A stretch of DNA of 22,576 nucleotides. It comes from DASQTB01 sp035642095. GTDB lineage: Bacteria > Actinomycetota > UBA4738 > CALAEC01. A program made the position numbers and the translations under genes. Positions 6,662-14,323 of the stretch are shown piece after piece (position 1 is the stretch's first letter; every line of letters starts with the position of its first letter). The stretch is taken from contig DASQTB010000152.1 of the NCBI GenBank assembly GCA_035642095.1, positions 1 through 22,576 on the forward strand, read 5' to 3'. The notes under the pieces were generated by a model that saw only the letters and a program-made list of their open reading frames with translations, was not told the origin of the DNA and did not search any database.

Positions 6662-8245
6662 CTACGACCGTCGCTCGCAGCGGCGCAGCACGTCGCGCCC
6701 GCCACCGCCCCGGCAGATGTCGAACCCTCCGCCGCCGTTCAGTCGATCGGGCTTCGGCCCACCTCGGAGCGTGTCGTTGCCGCCCTTGCCCTTCAGGCGG
6801 TCCCGGCCACCCTGGCCCCGGAGCTGGTCGTCGCCGCCGGACCCGATCAGCCGATCGTTGCCCGCCTGGCCGGCGACGAGGTCGTTGCCGGAGCCTCCCT
6901 TCACCCGGTCGTTCCCCAGCCCGGCACAGACGCGGTCCGCGCCGCCCAGGCTCGCCACCACGTCGTCGCCACCGAACGCCAGGATGACGTCCCGCCTCCT
7001 GGTCCCGGTGATGATGTCGGCAGCGTTCGTGCCCGTAATGGTGACCGGCTTGCCCAGGCACTCGATCTCGGACGGCTGGCGAAGCTCCACCGAGCCGATG
7101 TCACAGCGCGGACCCTGGGGTCGGTTCACCCCCCGCTGATCGTTCGTCTCGCAGGCCGTCCCCCCGGATCCCGGCGCCGCCGGGTTCCCCCCGTCGACCG
7201 CGGGCGATTGCCTTCGGGGAGCATGGGTGTCGGTGGGACCACCGTTGTCCGCCAGCGCTCCGATCTGTGGATTCTGTCCCGTGATGTCGGTGGCCACCAG
7301 GCCGGTGCAGCCGGTGGGATCCTCGACCAGGTTGTAGCCCTGGGAGGTCACCGCACCCTGGCAGTCGTTGGACTTGGGGCCCGGTCCGGTCGAACCGTCG
7401 CGGTTGTTCCCCACGAGCGTGTTCCGGAGCGTGAGCGCCCCGGCGCCGGTGTGCTGGACGCCGCCCCCTTCGCCGCCGTCGGCGTCGGCGTCGGCTACGT
7501 TCTCGGCCACAGTGGCGTTGGAGAGCGTGGCGTCCCCGCTGTCGCTGTTCAGACCCCCACCGTCAGCCTGGGCTTGATTCCCTGACAGCGTCGAGTTGAT
7601 CACCGTCGCCGTTGCGTCGAAGTTGTTGACCCCTCCGCCGTCCGAGGCACGGTTCGCCGCCACGGTGCTCTGCACGAGTGTGAGGTTTCCGACGACGTTG
7701 CTGATGCCGCCCCCGAAGTCGGACGCCGAGTTCCCCCGGACCGTCACTCGGGTGATGGTCAGGTCCCCGCTGTTGGCGATCCCCCCTCCGGATCCGGCGT
7801 CGACCCCTCCGGTGACCGTGCCGCCCTGGACGGTGAGGCCGCTGATGGCTACCGTCCTTCCGAGATCTCCCGGATCGATATCGAAGACCCGGTCCAAACC
7901 GGCACCGTCGACGGACGTGGTCCGGGCCCCGGCGCCGTTGATCCGCACGTTGGTGGTGACGTCGAGGTCCCCCGTGGCGTTGGCGTCCTCGCCCGAACCA
8001 GCCAGAGATAACACGAACGTTCCCGCGGGCACCTGGATGACGTCGTCGCCGTTCCCGGCGGTGCACCCGCCGAAGGCGGTGTCGGTGTTCGCCGCCTGGA
8101 CGGCCTCCCGCAGTGAGCACCCCGTCCCCGTCCCGAACTCGTCCGTCGTGTCGGTGACGGTGATCGTGGCCGCCTGCGCCGCCGGCGCCAGGGTGAGGAT
8201 CCCCACCGCCGTGCTCACCGACACAAGGGATCGCCTGATCTTCAT
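6662..8245 (-). CDS. secreted CSLREA/parallel beta-helix protein with RTX-like calcium-binding repeats
   Basis: A 527-residue exported protein. A signal peptide (residues 1-25, cut predicted after AQA) precedes the CSLREA motif (C43-A48). Residues about 80-330 hold repeated short strands with GGG, SGGGIAN and NSTLSGN-type turns typical of a right-handed beta-helix. A choice-of-anchor-Q-type segment follows (ACETNDQRG then CDIGSVEL). From about residue 405 to 520 there are around ten nine-residue GGxGxDxLx-like repeats, several imperfect. No LPXTG motif or C-terminal membrane helix is seen. GGAGGA precedes the ATG. RTX repeats usually bind calcium; here they follow a Sec-type signal instead of a type I secretion system. 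Role in adhesion or polysaccharide interaction is a guess. Confidence 0.88.
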   Translation of the reverse strand: MKIRRSLVSVSTAVGILTLAPAAQAATITVTDTTDEFGTGTGCSLREAVQAANTDTAFGGCTAGNGDDVIQVPAGTFVLSLAGSGEDANATGDLDVTTNVRINGAGARTTSVDGAGLDRVFDIDPGDLGRTVAISGLTVQGGTVTGGVDAGSGGGIANSGDLTITRVTVRGNSASDFGGGISNVVGNLTLVQSTVAANRASDGGGVNNFDATATVINSTLSGNQAQADGGGLNSDSGDATLSNATVAENVADADADGGEGGGVQHTGAGALTLRNTLVGNNRDGSTGPGPKSNDCQGAVTSQGYNLVEDPTGCTGLVATDITGQNPQIGALADNGGPTDTHAPRRQSPAVDGGNPAAPGSGGTACETNDQRGVNRPQGPRCDIGSVELRQPSEIECLGKPVTITGTNAADIITGTRRRDVILAFGGDDVVASLGGADRVCAGLGNDRVKGGSGNDLVAGQAGNDRLIGSGGDDQLRGQGGRDRLKGKGGNDTLRGGPKPDRLNGGGGFDICRGGGGRDVLRRCERRS

Positions 8246-8302
8246 GAGATTCCTCCGTGGTTGCGGGTTTGGCCCGAGACTACCGCTTCGCTCTCTTGGA
8301 CT

Positions 8303-8851
8303 CTACCGGGGGCGGGTCGGTTCTTCGGGCCGGTCGGCTTGCCACCGGGCCAGGGTGAACAGGAAGTCGGAGAGACGGTTCAGGTACCGGATGGCGTCGG
8401 GGTTCACCTCGCGGTCGGCCTCCCGGAGCTCGATGGCCCGCCGCTCGGCTCGCCGGCAGGTGGTCCGAGCCACGTCCAGGGCGGCGGAGACCGAGCCCGC
8501 CCCCGGGACCACGAACTCCTGGGGGAGGGGGTGCTCCTCCACGGTCCGGTCAATCAGCTCCTCCAGCCGGGAGACCATCCTCGTGGTGACCAGGGAAACG
8601 TCGGCCTGGAGCTTGCCCCGCTCCGAAGGGTTGGTGGCCAGGTCCGCCCCGACCACGAAGAGCGACCGCTGGACCTCGAGGAGGAAGGCCTCCAGGACCG
8701 GATGGTCGGCCAGGGCCCGGGCCAGGCCGAGGTCGGCTACGGTCTCATCGACCGCTCCGTATGCCTCGGCGGCGGGGTCGGCCTTGGAGATGCGGCCGCC
8801 GTACAGAAGCCCCGTCGTGCCGTTGTCCCCGGTCCTCGTATAGATCCGCAC
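8303..8851 (-). CDS. pduO: cob(I)alamin adenosyltransferase, PduO/MMAB type
   Basis: Transfers adenosyl from ATP to cob(I)alamin to make coenzyme B12. The 182-residue protein begins with the family's nucleotide-binding motif YTRTGDNGTTGLLYGGRISK, continues with AYGAVDETVADLG, and ends with the helix RRAERRAIELRE and the NRLSDFLFTLAR segment that contacts ATP and the corrinoid in homologues. The GTG at 8851 is chosen because the motif starts only three residues after it; a much longer open frame upstream lacks family similarity. There is no clear ribosome binding site; a TATCCT 6 bases upstream would fit a leaderless start. No B12 synthesis gene or B12-dependent mutase is in the window. Confidence 0.93.
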   Translation of the reverse strand: MRIYTRTGDNGTTGLLYGGRISKADPAAEAYGAVDETVADLGLARALADHPVLEAFLLEVQRSLFVVGADLATNPSERGKLQADVSLVTTRMVSRLEELIDRTVEEHPLPQEFVVPGAGSVSAALDVARTTCRRAERRAIELREADREVNPDAIRYLNRLSDFLFTLARWQADRPEEPTRPR

Positions 8852-8988
8852 GCCGATAGGATAGCCCGGACCGGATCCCGTTCCCGAACGAGAGGCAGGC
8901 ATGGCACCGAGGCCGGGGAGCAACGAGGGGACCCTGATGCCTCTGGAGCCACTGGCATCACACGGGTCACGCGTGGAACATGTGCTTC

Positions 8989-9017
8989 TTGTTGCACGAG
9001 GAAGGAAGTGATACCAT
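8989..9017 (+). promoter_or_regulatory. candidate promoter for rnj
   Basis: TTGTTG (8989-8994) and TACCAT (9012-9017) are separated by exactly 17 bases. The -10 fits the actinobacterial TAnnnT pattern and the -35 shares TTG with the consensus. Transcription would begin around 9023-9025, at the very start of the large hairpin and about 93 bases before the rnj GTG. Confidence 0.45.
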
Positions 9018-9020
9018 CCC

Positions 9021-9091
9021 GGATGCGTGGGGGCGGGCCGACCGGGCAAGGCGGGACGCCCGACCGGGGCCCGGTCGGTCCCCGCGCATCC
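9021..9091 (+). promoter_or_regulatory. large structured 5' leader of rnj
   Basis: A 71-nt imperfect hairpin. The outer stem pairs 9021-9032 with 9080-9091 (12 bp, one G-U). After a four-base bulge an inner stem pairs 9038-9047 with 9069-9078 (10 bp). A small CGGG/CCCG hairpin (9052-9055 with 9059-9062) sits in the loop. The motif CCGACCGGG occurs twice (9038-9046 and 9060-9068) and either copy can pair with the single arm 9070-9078, so two folds compete. There is no T-tract, and the gene on the other strand points away, so it is not a terminator. A regulatory role in RNase J expression is inference. Confidence 0.6.
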
Positions 9092-9116
9092 CTCGGTGGG
9101 CCCCGGAGCGTGAAAC

Positions 9117-10778
9117 GTGACGGCTGAGCCCTGCAGGCTCGTCTTCCTCGGCGGCCTCGGTGAGGTGGGCCGCAACATGGCCTCGCTCGAGATGGGAGGT
9201 CGGATCTTGTTGATCGATACCGGCCTGTCCTTCCCGTCGGACGACATGCCGGGCATCGACCTGGTACTTCCAGACTGGCAGTACCTCCGCGATCGCAAGG
9301 ATCGGATCGTCGGCGCCGTTCTCACCCACGGGCACGAGGATCACGTGGGCGCCCTGCCGTACCTCGTGCGGGAGATGGATCTCGACGTGTATGCCACCCC
9401 GTTGACGCTGGCCTTGCTCCGCCCGAAGCTGGAGGAGCACGGGGTGGCCGATCGCGTCCGGCTGCACGAGATCCATCCGGGTACTGAGACGGAGGTCGGA
9501 CCATTCCGGATGCGGTTCCATCGGGTGACGCATTCGATCCCCGACGGCGTCGCCGTGGCGATTGACACTCCGTTCGGCACGGTGCTGCACACGGGCGACT
9601 TCCGCCTGGACCCGACGCCGATCGACGGTCGGCACACGGATCTCCAGGGCATCGGGGAGGAGGCCCGCCGGGGGGTTCACCTCCTCCTCTCCGACTCGAC
9701 CGGGGCCGAGCGAGCCGGCAGCGTGGCCAGCGAGCGGACCGTCGGACCGGTGATCAGAGAGATCGTCGAGGACGCCGACCGGCTGGTCGTGGTGGCCTGC
9801 TTCGCCAGTCACATCCACCGGATCCAACAGATCTGCGACGCGGCCCGGGCGGCCGGACGGAAGGTCGCCTTCCTGGGCCGCTCGATGCTGAACGCGGTCG
9901 AGCAATCCTCGGCCCTGGGGTACTTCCGAGTGCCGAAGGAGGACGTGGTCGACATCGATAGGCTCGAAGGGCTCGACCCCCGGAGCGTCGCTGTGGTGTG
10001 CACCGGGAGCCAGGGGGAGCCGATGTCGGCGCTGGCCCTGATGGCTGCCCACGAGCACAAGTTCGTCCACCTGGAGGACGGCGACACCGTCATCCTCTCC
10101 TCGTCGGTCATCCCGGGGAACGAGGTGGCCATCCACCGGGTGATCGACGGGCTGTACCGGACCGGCGCGGACGTGTACCACGTCGGAATCGCCCCCGTGC
10201 ACGTCTCCGGGCACGCCTCCGCCGACGAGCTGACGCTGATGCTCAACCTGGTCCGCCCGCGCTGGTTCATCCCGGTCCACGGCGAACGCCGCCACCTGGC
10301 CCACCACGCTCGCCTGGCTCGGGGCGTGGGCATCCCGGCGGAGCGCATCCTTGTCTGTGAGGACGGCGACGCGGTGGAGATCGGAGAGCAGCTCCGTGTC
10401 GTGGGTCGGGTGGAGGCCGGAATGACCCTGGTGGACGGTCTGGGGATCGGCGACGTCGGCACGGAGGTCCTGCGAGATCGCCGCAAGCTCGCCGGGGATG
10501 GCGTGGTCATCGTCGTCGTGACGGCCGACGCCCAGACCGGCGAGATCCTGGCCGGGCCCGACATCATCACCCGGGGGTTCGTGCACGACGACACGTCCGA
10601 GGAGATCCTGGCCGAGGCCCGGCACCGCACCCTCACCTCGCTCAAGGAGGTGGCCGCCGAGGAGGGAGGCGGCGACCCGGCCATCCTCAAGCAGCACGTC
10701 CGCCGCACCCTGGGGAAGTATTTCTTCGAGGTCGTTCAGCGGAAACCGATCATCGTTCCGGTCATCATGGAGATCTGA
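9117..10778 (+). CDS. rnj: ribonuclease J
   Basis: Metallo-beta-lactamase/beta-CASP ribonuclease with endonuclease and 5'-to-3' exonuclease activity in its family. The 553 residues show GGLGEVGRN (12-20), the zinc motif HGHEDH with H71, H73, D75 and H76, a beta-CASP region with CTGSQGEPMSAL near 300, HVSGH (H362, H366) and PVHGE (H388). The C-terminal domain ends with the LGKYFFEVVQRKPIIVPVI segment. The GTG start has GGAG 8 bases upstream. The stop TGA overlaps the ftsK ATG by one base. With pnp in the same window, two main mRNA-degrading enzymes are encoded close together, each behind a structured leader. Confidence 0.97.
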   Translation: MTAEPCRLVFLGGLGEVGRNMASLEMGGRILLIDTGLSFPSDDMPGIDLVLPDWQYLRDRKDRIVGAVLTHGHEDHVGALPYLVREMDLDVYATPLTLALLRPKLEEHGVADRVRLHEIHPGTETEVGPFRMRFHRVTHSIPDGVAVAIDTPFGTVLHTGDFRLDPTPIDGRHTDLQGIGEEARRGVHLLLSDSTGAERAGSVASERTVGPVIREIVEDADRLVVVACFASHIHRIQQICDAARAAGRKVAFLGRSMLNAVEQSSALGYFRVPKEDVVDIDRLEGLDPRSVAVVCTGSQGEPMSALALMAAHEHKFVHLEDGDTVILSSSVIPGNEVAIHRVIDGLYRTGADVYHVGIAPVHVSGHASADELTLMLNLVRPRWFIPVHGERRHLAHHARLARGVGIPAERILVCEDGDAVEIGEQLRVVGRVEAGMTLVDGLGIGDVGTEVLRDRRKLAGDGVVIVVVTADAQTGEILAGPDIITRGFVHDDTSEEILAEARHRTLTSLKEVAAEEGGGDPAILKQHVRRTLGKYFFEVVQRKPIIVPVIMEI

Positions 10779-13003
10779 TGGCCGCCGGAACGAAGAAGCG
10801 AAGGAAGAAGAAGTCCAAGCGGGGGAGCCGGGTCGTCGGGGCCGGCCGGCGGGTCGCCGAGCACCTCGGCCCTCAGCTCTCCGATGCCGTTGGGATCGGG
10901 CTGGTCGTGCTGGCCATCCTGTCCGCCCTCGGTCTGTGGTTCGACGCGGCGGGACCTCTGGGCCGATTCCTGACATTCCTGATCCAGGGATCGTTCGGGG
11001 TGGCCGGGTACGCCGTCCCCCTGGTGACCCTGTGGTGGGGGCTGGTCCTGGTCCGGCACACCGCGGAGGAGGACCGGGGCCGGATGCTTCTTGGCCTGTG
11101 GGTGTTCCTCCTGGGAGGGCTGGGATCGTGGTCCCTGATGGCCGGAAACCCCGCCCCCGTCGATGGCTTCGAGCCGCTGTCCCAGGGCGGGGGCCTCCTC
11201 GGCGCCGTGGCCGCGTGGCCGCTGTCCCGTCTGATCTCGATCTGGGGGGCCGGCGTGGTCTGCGCCGCGCTCGCCCTGCTGGGAGTCCTCGTCTTCACGG
11301 CGACGCCGCTGGTCACGGTCGGTCGGCTGCTGCGACGCCCCTTCGATCGGATGGCCGAACGGCCGGCCGGGCCCGGCCGGCCGGTAGAGCGGACCGACCG
11401 GACGGTGACCCTGCCCGAGATCGATGATGAAGAGGACGAGTTCGGCCGGGACCTCGACGACGAGGAGGAAGAGGATGCCGACGAGGTCGACGACCGGCCT
11501 TCGCCCGGCCCCGCCGCCGGGGGCCGGCCGACCCGGTCCCGAGGTGGCTACCGGCTACCCCCGCTGGAGCTGCTTCGGGCCGCCCCGGCGTCGGTCCGAG
11601 CCGGCCGCGACGAGGAGGTGGTCATGGCCACGCTCGAGGCGACCCTGGCCAGTTTCGGCGTCGACGCTCGCGTCACCGGCTTCACCCGAGGGCCGACCGT
11701 CACGCTGTTCGAGGTCGCGGTGGGCGAGGGCACCAAGGTCAAGAAGGTCCTGGCGCTGGGGGACGACATCGCCTACGCGCTGGCCACCCCCGAGGTTCGC
11801 ATCATCGCCCCCATCCCGGGGAAGTCGGCGATCGGGGTGGAGGTCCCCAACGACACCCGGGACTTCGTGGTCCTCGGGGATGTGCTCCGCTCGAAGCAGG
11901 CCAGGGAAGAGCGACATCCGCTCGCCGTCGGCATGGGGAAGGACGTCCACGGCCGGGCGGTGATGGTTCGTCTGTCGACGATGCCCCATCTGCTGATCGC
12001 CGGGGCGACCGGGGCCGGGAAGTCCTCGCTGATCAACGCCTTCGTGAGTTCGATCCTGATGCGAACCTCTCCCGACGACGTGCGGCTGATGCTGATCGAT
12101 CCGAAGCGGGTCGAGCTGTCGCACTTCGCCGATCTCCCCCACCTGATCTCCCCGGTGATCGTTCATCCGAAGCGAGCCGCGGAAGCCCTCGGCTGGGTGG
12201 TTCGGGAGATGGAGCTCCGGTACGAGCAGCTGGCCACGGTGGGGATGCGCGACATCGACGCCTACAACGCCTCGCTGGGGGATGGGACCCTGCGGATCCC
12301 GCCTGGCCGCGACGACGAGTTCGAGCACCTGCCATACATCGCCGTGGTGATCGACGAGCTGGCCGACTTGATGATGGTGGCTCCTCGGGACGTCGAGGAC
12401 GCCATCTGCCGGATCGCGCAGATGGCTCGGGCCGTCGGCATCCACCTGGTGGTGGCCACCCAGCGACCGAGCGTCGACGTGGTGACCGGGCTGATCAAGG
12501 CCAACATCCCCAGCCGGATCGCGTTCATGACCGCCAGCGCGGCGGACTCCCGGGTGATCCTCGACGTCGGGGGAGCGGAGAAGCTGGTCGGCCACGGAGA
12601 CATGCTGTTCCTGCCCTCGTCGGCCAGCCGCCCTCATCGGATCCAGGGGGCCTGGGTCACCGAGAAGGAGATCGAGGCGATCTCCGACTTCGTCCGGAAG
12701 CAGCGCGAGCCCGACTACGTCCAGGGCATCGAGGGCCTGGGCAAGCAGCCCCTGGACGACGAGGCGGGCGGGTCGGGTGACGACGATGATCTGGTCCGTC
12801 AAGCGGCTGAGCTGGTGATCCGCTCCCAGCTGGGTTCGACGTCGATGCTCCAGCGCAAGCTGAAGGTCGGGTTCGCCCGGGCGGGACGGATCATGGATCT
12901 CCTGGAGGAACGGGGAATCGTCGGTCCGTCGCAGGGCTCGAAGCCCCGCGACGTCCTGATGACGTGGGAGGAGTGGATCGAGGCCCACGCCGGCACGGGA
13001 TGA
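10778..13003 (+). CDS. ftsK: DNA translocase FtsK/SpoIIIE
   Basis: Septum-located, ATP-driven pump that moves chromosome ends during division. The 741 residues start with a very basic segment (KKRRKKKSKRGSR), then about four membrane helices (roughly 37-55, 71-92, 102-121, 155-176), and a short acidic linker near 211-235. The motor has Walker A GATGAGKSS (409-417, K415) and Walker B VVIDELADLMM (D526, E527), followed by ATQRPSVDVVTGLIKANIPSR. A gamma winged helix at about 671-735 (SMLQRKLKVGFARAGRIMDLLE) would read the orienting DNA motifs. The linker is short, as in SpoIIIE and many actinobacterial FtsK proteins. ATG overlaps the rnj stop. Confidence 0.97.
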   Translation: MAAGTKKRRKKKSKRGSRVVGAGRRVAEHLGPQLSDAVGIGLVVLAILSALGLWFDAAGPLGRFLTFLIQGSFGVAGYAVPLVTLWWGLVLVRHTAEEDRGRMLLGLWVFLLGGLGSWSLMAGNPAPVDGFEPLSQGGGLLGAVAAWPLSRLISIWGAGVVCAALALLGVLVFTATPLVTVGRLLRRPFDRMAERPAGPGRPVERTDRTVTLPEIDDEEDEFGRDLDDEEEEDADEVDDRPSPGPAAGGRPTRSRGGYRLPPLELLRAAPASVRAGRDEEVVMATLEATLASFGVDARVTGFTRGPTVTLFEVAVGEGTKVKKVLALGDDIAYALATPEVRIIAPIPGKSAIGVEVPNDTRDFVVLGDVLRSKQAREERHPLAVGMGKDVHGRAVMVRLSTMPHLLIAGATGAGKSSLINAFVSSILMRTSPDDVRLMLIDPKRVELSHFADLPHLISPVIVHPKRAAEALGWVVREMELRYEQLATVGMRDIDAYNASLGDGTLRIPPGRDDEFEHLPYIAVVIDELADLMMVAPRDVEDAICRIAQMARAVGIHLVVATQRPSVDVVTGLIKANIPSRIAFMTASAADSRVILDVGGAEKLVGHGDMLFLPSSASRPHRIQGAWVTEKEIEAISDFVRKQREPDYVQGIEGLGKQPLDDEAGGSGDDDDLVRQAAELVIRSQLGSTSMLQRKLKVGFARAGRIMDLLEERGIVGPSQGSKPRDVLMTWEEWIEAHAGTG

Positions 13004-13010
13004 GCCCCGA

Positions 13011-13016
13011 TACAAT
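13011..13016 (+). promoter_or_regulatory. possible -10 element before the RodZ-like gene
   Basis: TACAAT, five of six bases matching TATAAT, lies 21 bases upstream of the ATG at 13038 and just after the ftsK stop. The short leader after it has no clear Shine-Dalgarno sequence. A matching -35 is not visible, as is common for actinobacterial promoters. It may start a separate transcript for the rodZ-like/pgsA/cinA/thpR group. Confidence 0.4.
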
Positions 13017-13037
13017 CTGCGGGTTCCACCCCTTCCC

Positions 13038-13781
13038 ATGAAGCAGGACACGGGCATCGGGATCGGCCGGGCGCTGCGGTCGGCGCGGCTGAGGCTGGGC
13101 AAGAGCCTGGACGAAGCCAGCCGCGAGACGCGGGTCCGGACCGAATACCTGGAGGCGCTCGAGCTCGAGGAGTTCGACGCGCTCGGCTCCGACGTGTATG
13201 TGCGCGGGTTCCTCCGTTCGTACGCCAAGTACCTCGGTCTCCGCCACGAGAAGGTGATCGGGATCTACGAGCAGGCCGGCGGGCGTCCCACGCCGGCCCC
13301 CGCTCCCGTCGAGCGGGCCCCGGGCGTCGGTCCGACCGAGGCGGTCATCCTGGCCGAGAAGAAGCGGCCGAACTGGTTCCTGGCGGCCACCGCAGCGATG
13401 GTGGTGTTGGCCGCCGCCGCCGCGATCGGCATCCTGAACCGCTCCAGCGCGGTCCCGACGCCTGCCGACGTGAACGAGCCGCCCGCGGTCCCCGTCCTTC
13501 CCCGCACGGTCGAGGTCGGCATCACCGCGCATCAGGACAACGAGTTCGAGGTCGTTCTCGACGACGAGCCGCCTCGGTCGTTCCGCCTGGAGGAGGGCGC
13601 GGCCCGATCGTTCGAGGCCCAGGAGGCGATCACCGTTCGGGCCGCTGAGGGGGGCGTCTTCGACCTGCTGGTCAACGGGAAGAAGGCCTCGTCGGGAGAC
13701 CGGCATGCGCCGTTCGAGAGTCCCGCGTTCACCCCCGACAGCTTCCGGGAGCAGCCATCGCCACCCGGCCCCGACGCCTGA
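13038..13781 (+). CDS. RodZ-like membrane protein (HTH + DUF4115)
   Basis: A 247-residue protein with the RodZ architecture. The cytoplasmic N-terminus (about 9-75) is a helix-turn-helix of the Xre/HTH_25 type: GRALRSARLRLGKSLDEASRETRV, read over two helices, then the typical YLEALELEEFDAL and DVYVRGFLRSYAKYLGL. A Pro/Ala-rich linker leads to one membrane helix (about 112-133), and the outer part (about 160-225) resembles DUF4115. RodZ couples MreB to the wall machinery in rods; in actinobacteria without mreB nearby the role is less clear. No good Shine-Dalgarno precedes the ATG. It lies between ftsK and pgsA, its usual place in this neighbourhood. Confidence 0.88.
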   Translation: MKQDTGIGIGRALRSARLRLGKSLDEASRETRVRTEYLEALELEEFDALGSDVYVRGFLRSYAKYLGLRHEKVIGIYEQAGGRPTPAPAPVERAPGVGPTEAVILAEKKRPNWFLAATAAMVVLAAAAAIGILNRSSAVPTPADVNEPPAVPVLPRTVEVGITAHQDNEFEVVLDDEPPRSFRLEEGAARSFEAQEAITVRAAEGGVFDLLVNGKKASSGDRHAPFESPAFTPDSFREQPSPPGPDA

Positions 13782-14323
13782 GCCCATTCGGCCTCGGCTG
13801 GCCCAACGTCATCTCGATCCTGCGCATCCTCCTGGCCCCGGTGTTGGTGGCGCTGGTGATGTCTCGGTCCGAGCCCGCCGCCGTCGCCGCGGCGGCGGTG
13901 TTCGTGTTCGGGGCGTTGACGGACGGGCTGGACGGCTACCTGGCCCGGCGGTACGAGGGGACCACCAGGCTCGGTCAGTGGCTCGATCCCCTGGCCGACA
14001 AGATCCTGGTCACCGCCCCGATCGCGGCCATGACGGCGATCGGGACCTTCCCCCTGTGGGCCACGGTGATCATCGTGCTCCGGGAGTTCGCCGTGTCGCT
14101 CCTCCGAGCGTGGCTGGGCTCCCGGGGGATCGGCATGCCGGCGTCCCCGTGGGGGAAGGTGAAGACCGCCGTGCAGATGGTCCTGGTTCCCCTCTACCTC
14201 CTCCCACTCCGTGAGATTGAGGCCGTTCGTCTGTCGATCCTGTGGCTGGCCGTGGCGCTCACGGTGTGGTCGGGGGTGGAGTACTTTCTCAAGGCGGCCC
14301 GCCGGGCGCCCTCGCGGCGATGA
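13757..14323 (+). CDS. pgsA: CDP-diacylglycerol-glycerol-3-phosphate 3-phosphatidyltransferase
   Basis: Integral membrane enzyme making phosphatidylglycerol phosphate. The CDP-alcohol phosphotransferase motif is perfect: DGLDGYLAR, eight residues, then G, three, D, three, D (D56, D59, D77 and D81 counted from codon 13757), followed by several membrane helices. The first ordinary start in frame is GTG 13841, but the conserved first helix (PNVISILRILLAPVLVAL) begins upstream of it. From the in-frame stop at 13646 to 13841 there is no ATG, GTG or TTG. I place the start at ATC 13757, which has GGGAG 5 bases upstream; CTG 13778, overlapping the RodZ-like stop, is the alternative. ATC gives 188 residues, normal for PgsA. 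Product is secure, start is not. Confidence 0.85.
   Translation: MATRPRRLSPFGLGWPNVISILRILLAPVLVALVMSRSEPAAVAAAAVFVFGALTDGLDGYLARRYEGTTRLGQWLDPLADKILVTAPIAAMTAIGTFPLWATVIIVLREFAVSLLRAWLGSRGIGMPASPWGKVKTAVQMVLVPLYLLPLREIEAVRLSILWLAVALTVWSGVEYFLKAARRAPSRR

Noticed and set aside
8901..9011. 36-codon forward open frame between the adenosyltransferase and rnj, with AGAGG five bases upstream
   Set aside because: It overlaps the candidate rnj promoter, has no hydrophobic or conserved pattern and may be chance; comparison with relatives would be needed.
9021..9091. The rnj-leader hairpin as a transcription terminator
   Set aside because: No T-tract on either strand and no gene reads into it: the reverse-strand neighbour points away and the forward neighbour dapB is over 4 kb upstream.
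8852..9325. Upstream extension of the adenosyltransferase frame
   Set aside because: The added residues show no similarity to the family and overlap rnj; the YTRTGD motif starts three residues after GTG 8851.
8967..10976. Long reverse-strand open frame opposite rnj
   Set aside because: Antisense shadow of RNase J; no recognisable domain and it runs across the rnj promoter and hairpin.
11555..13228. Long reverse-strand open frame opposite ftsK
   Set aside because: Asp/Arg/His-rich antisense shadow of a well-supported gene.
13841..14323. GTG 13841 as the pgsA start
   Set aside because: It would remove most of the conserved first membrane helix, which is clearly encoded upstream in the same frame.
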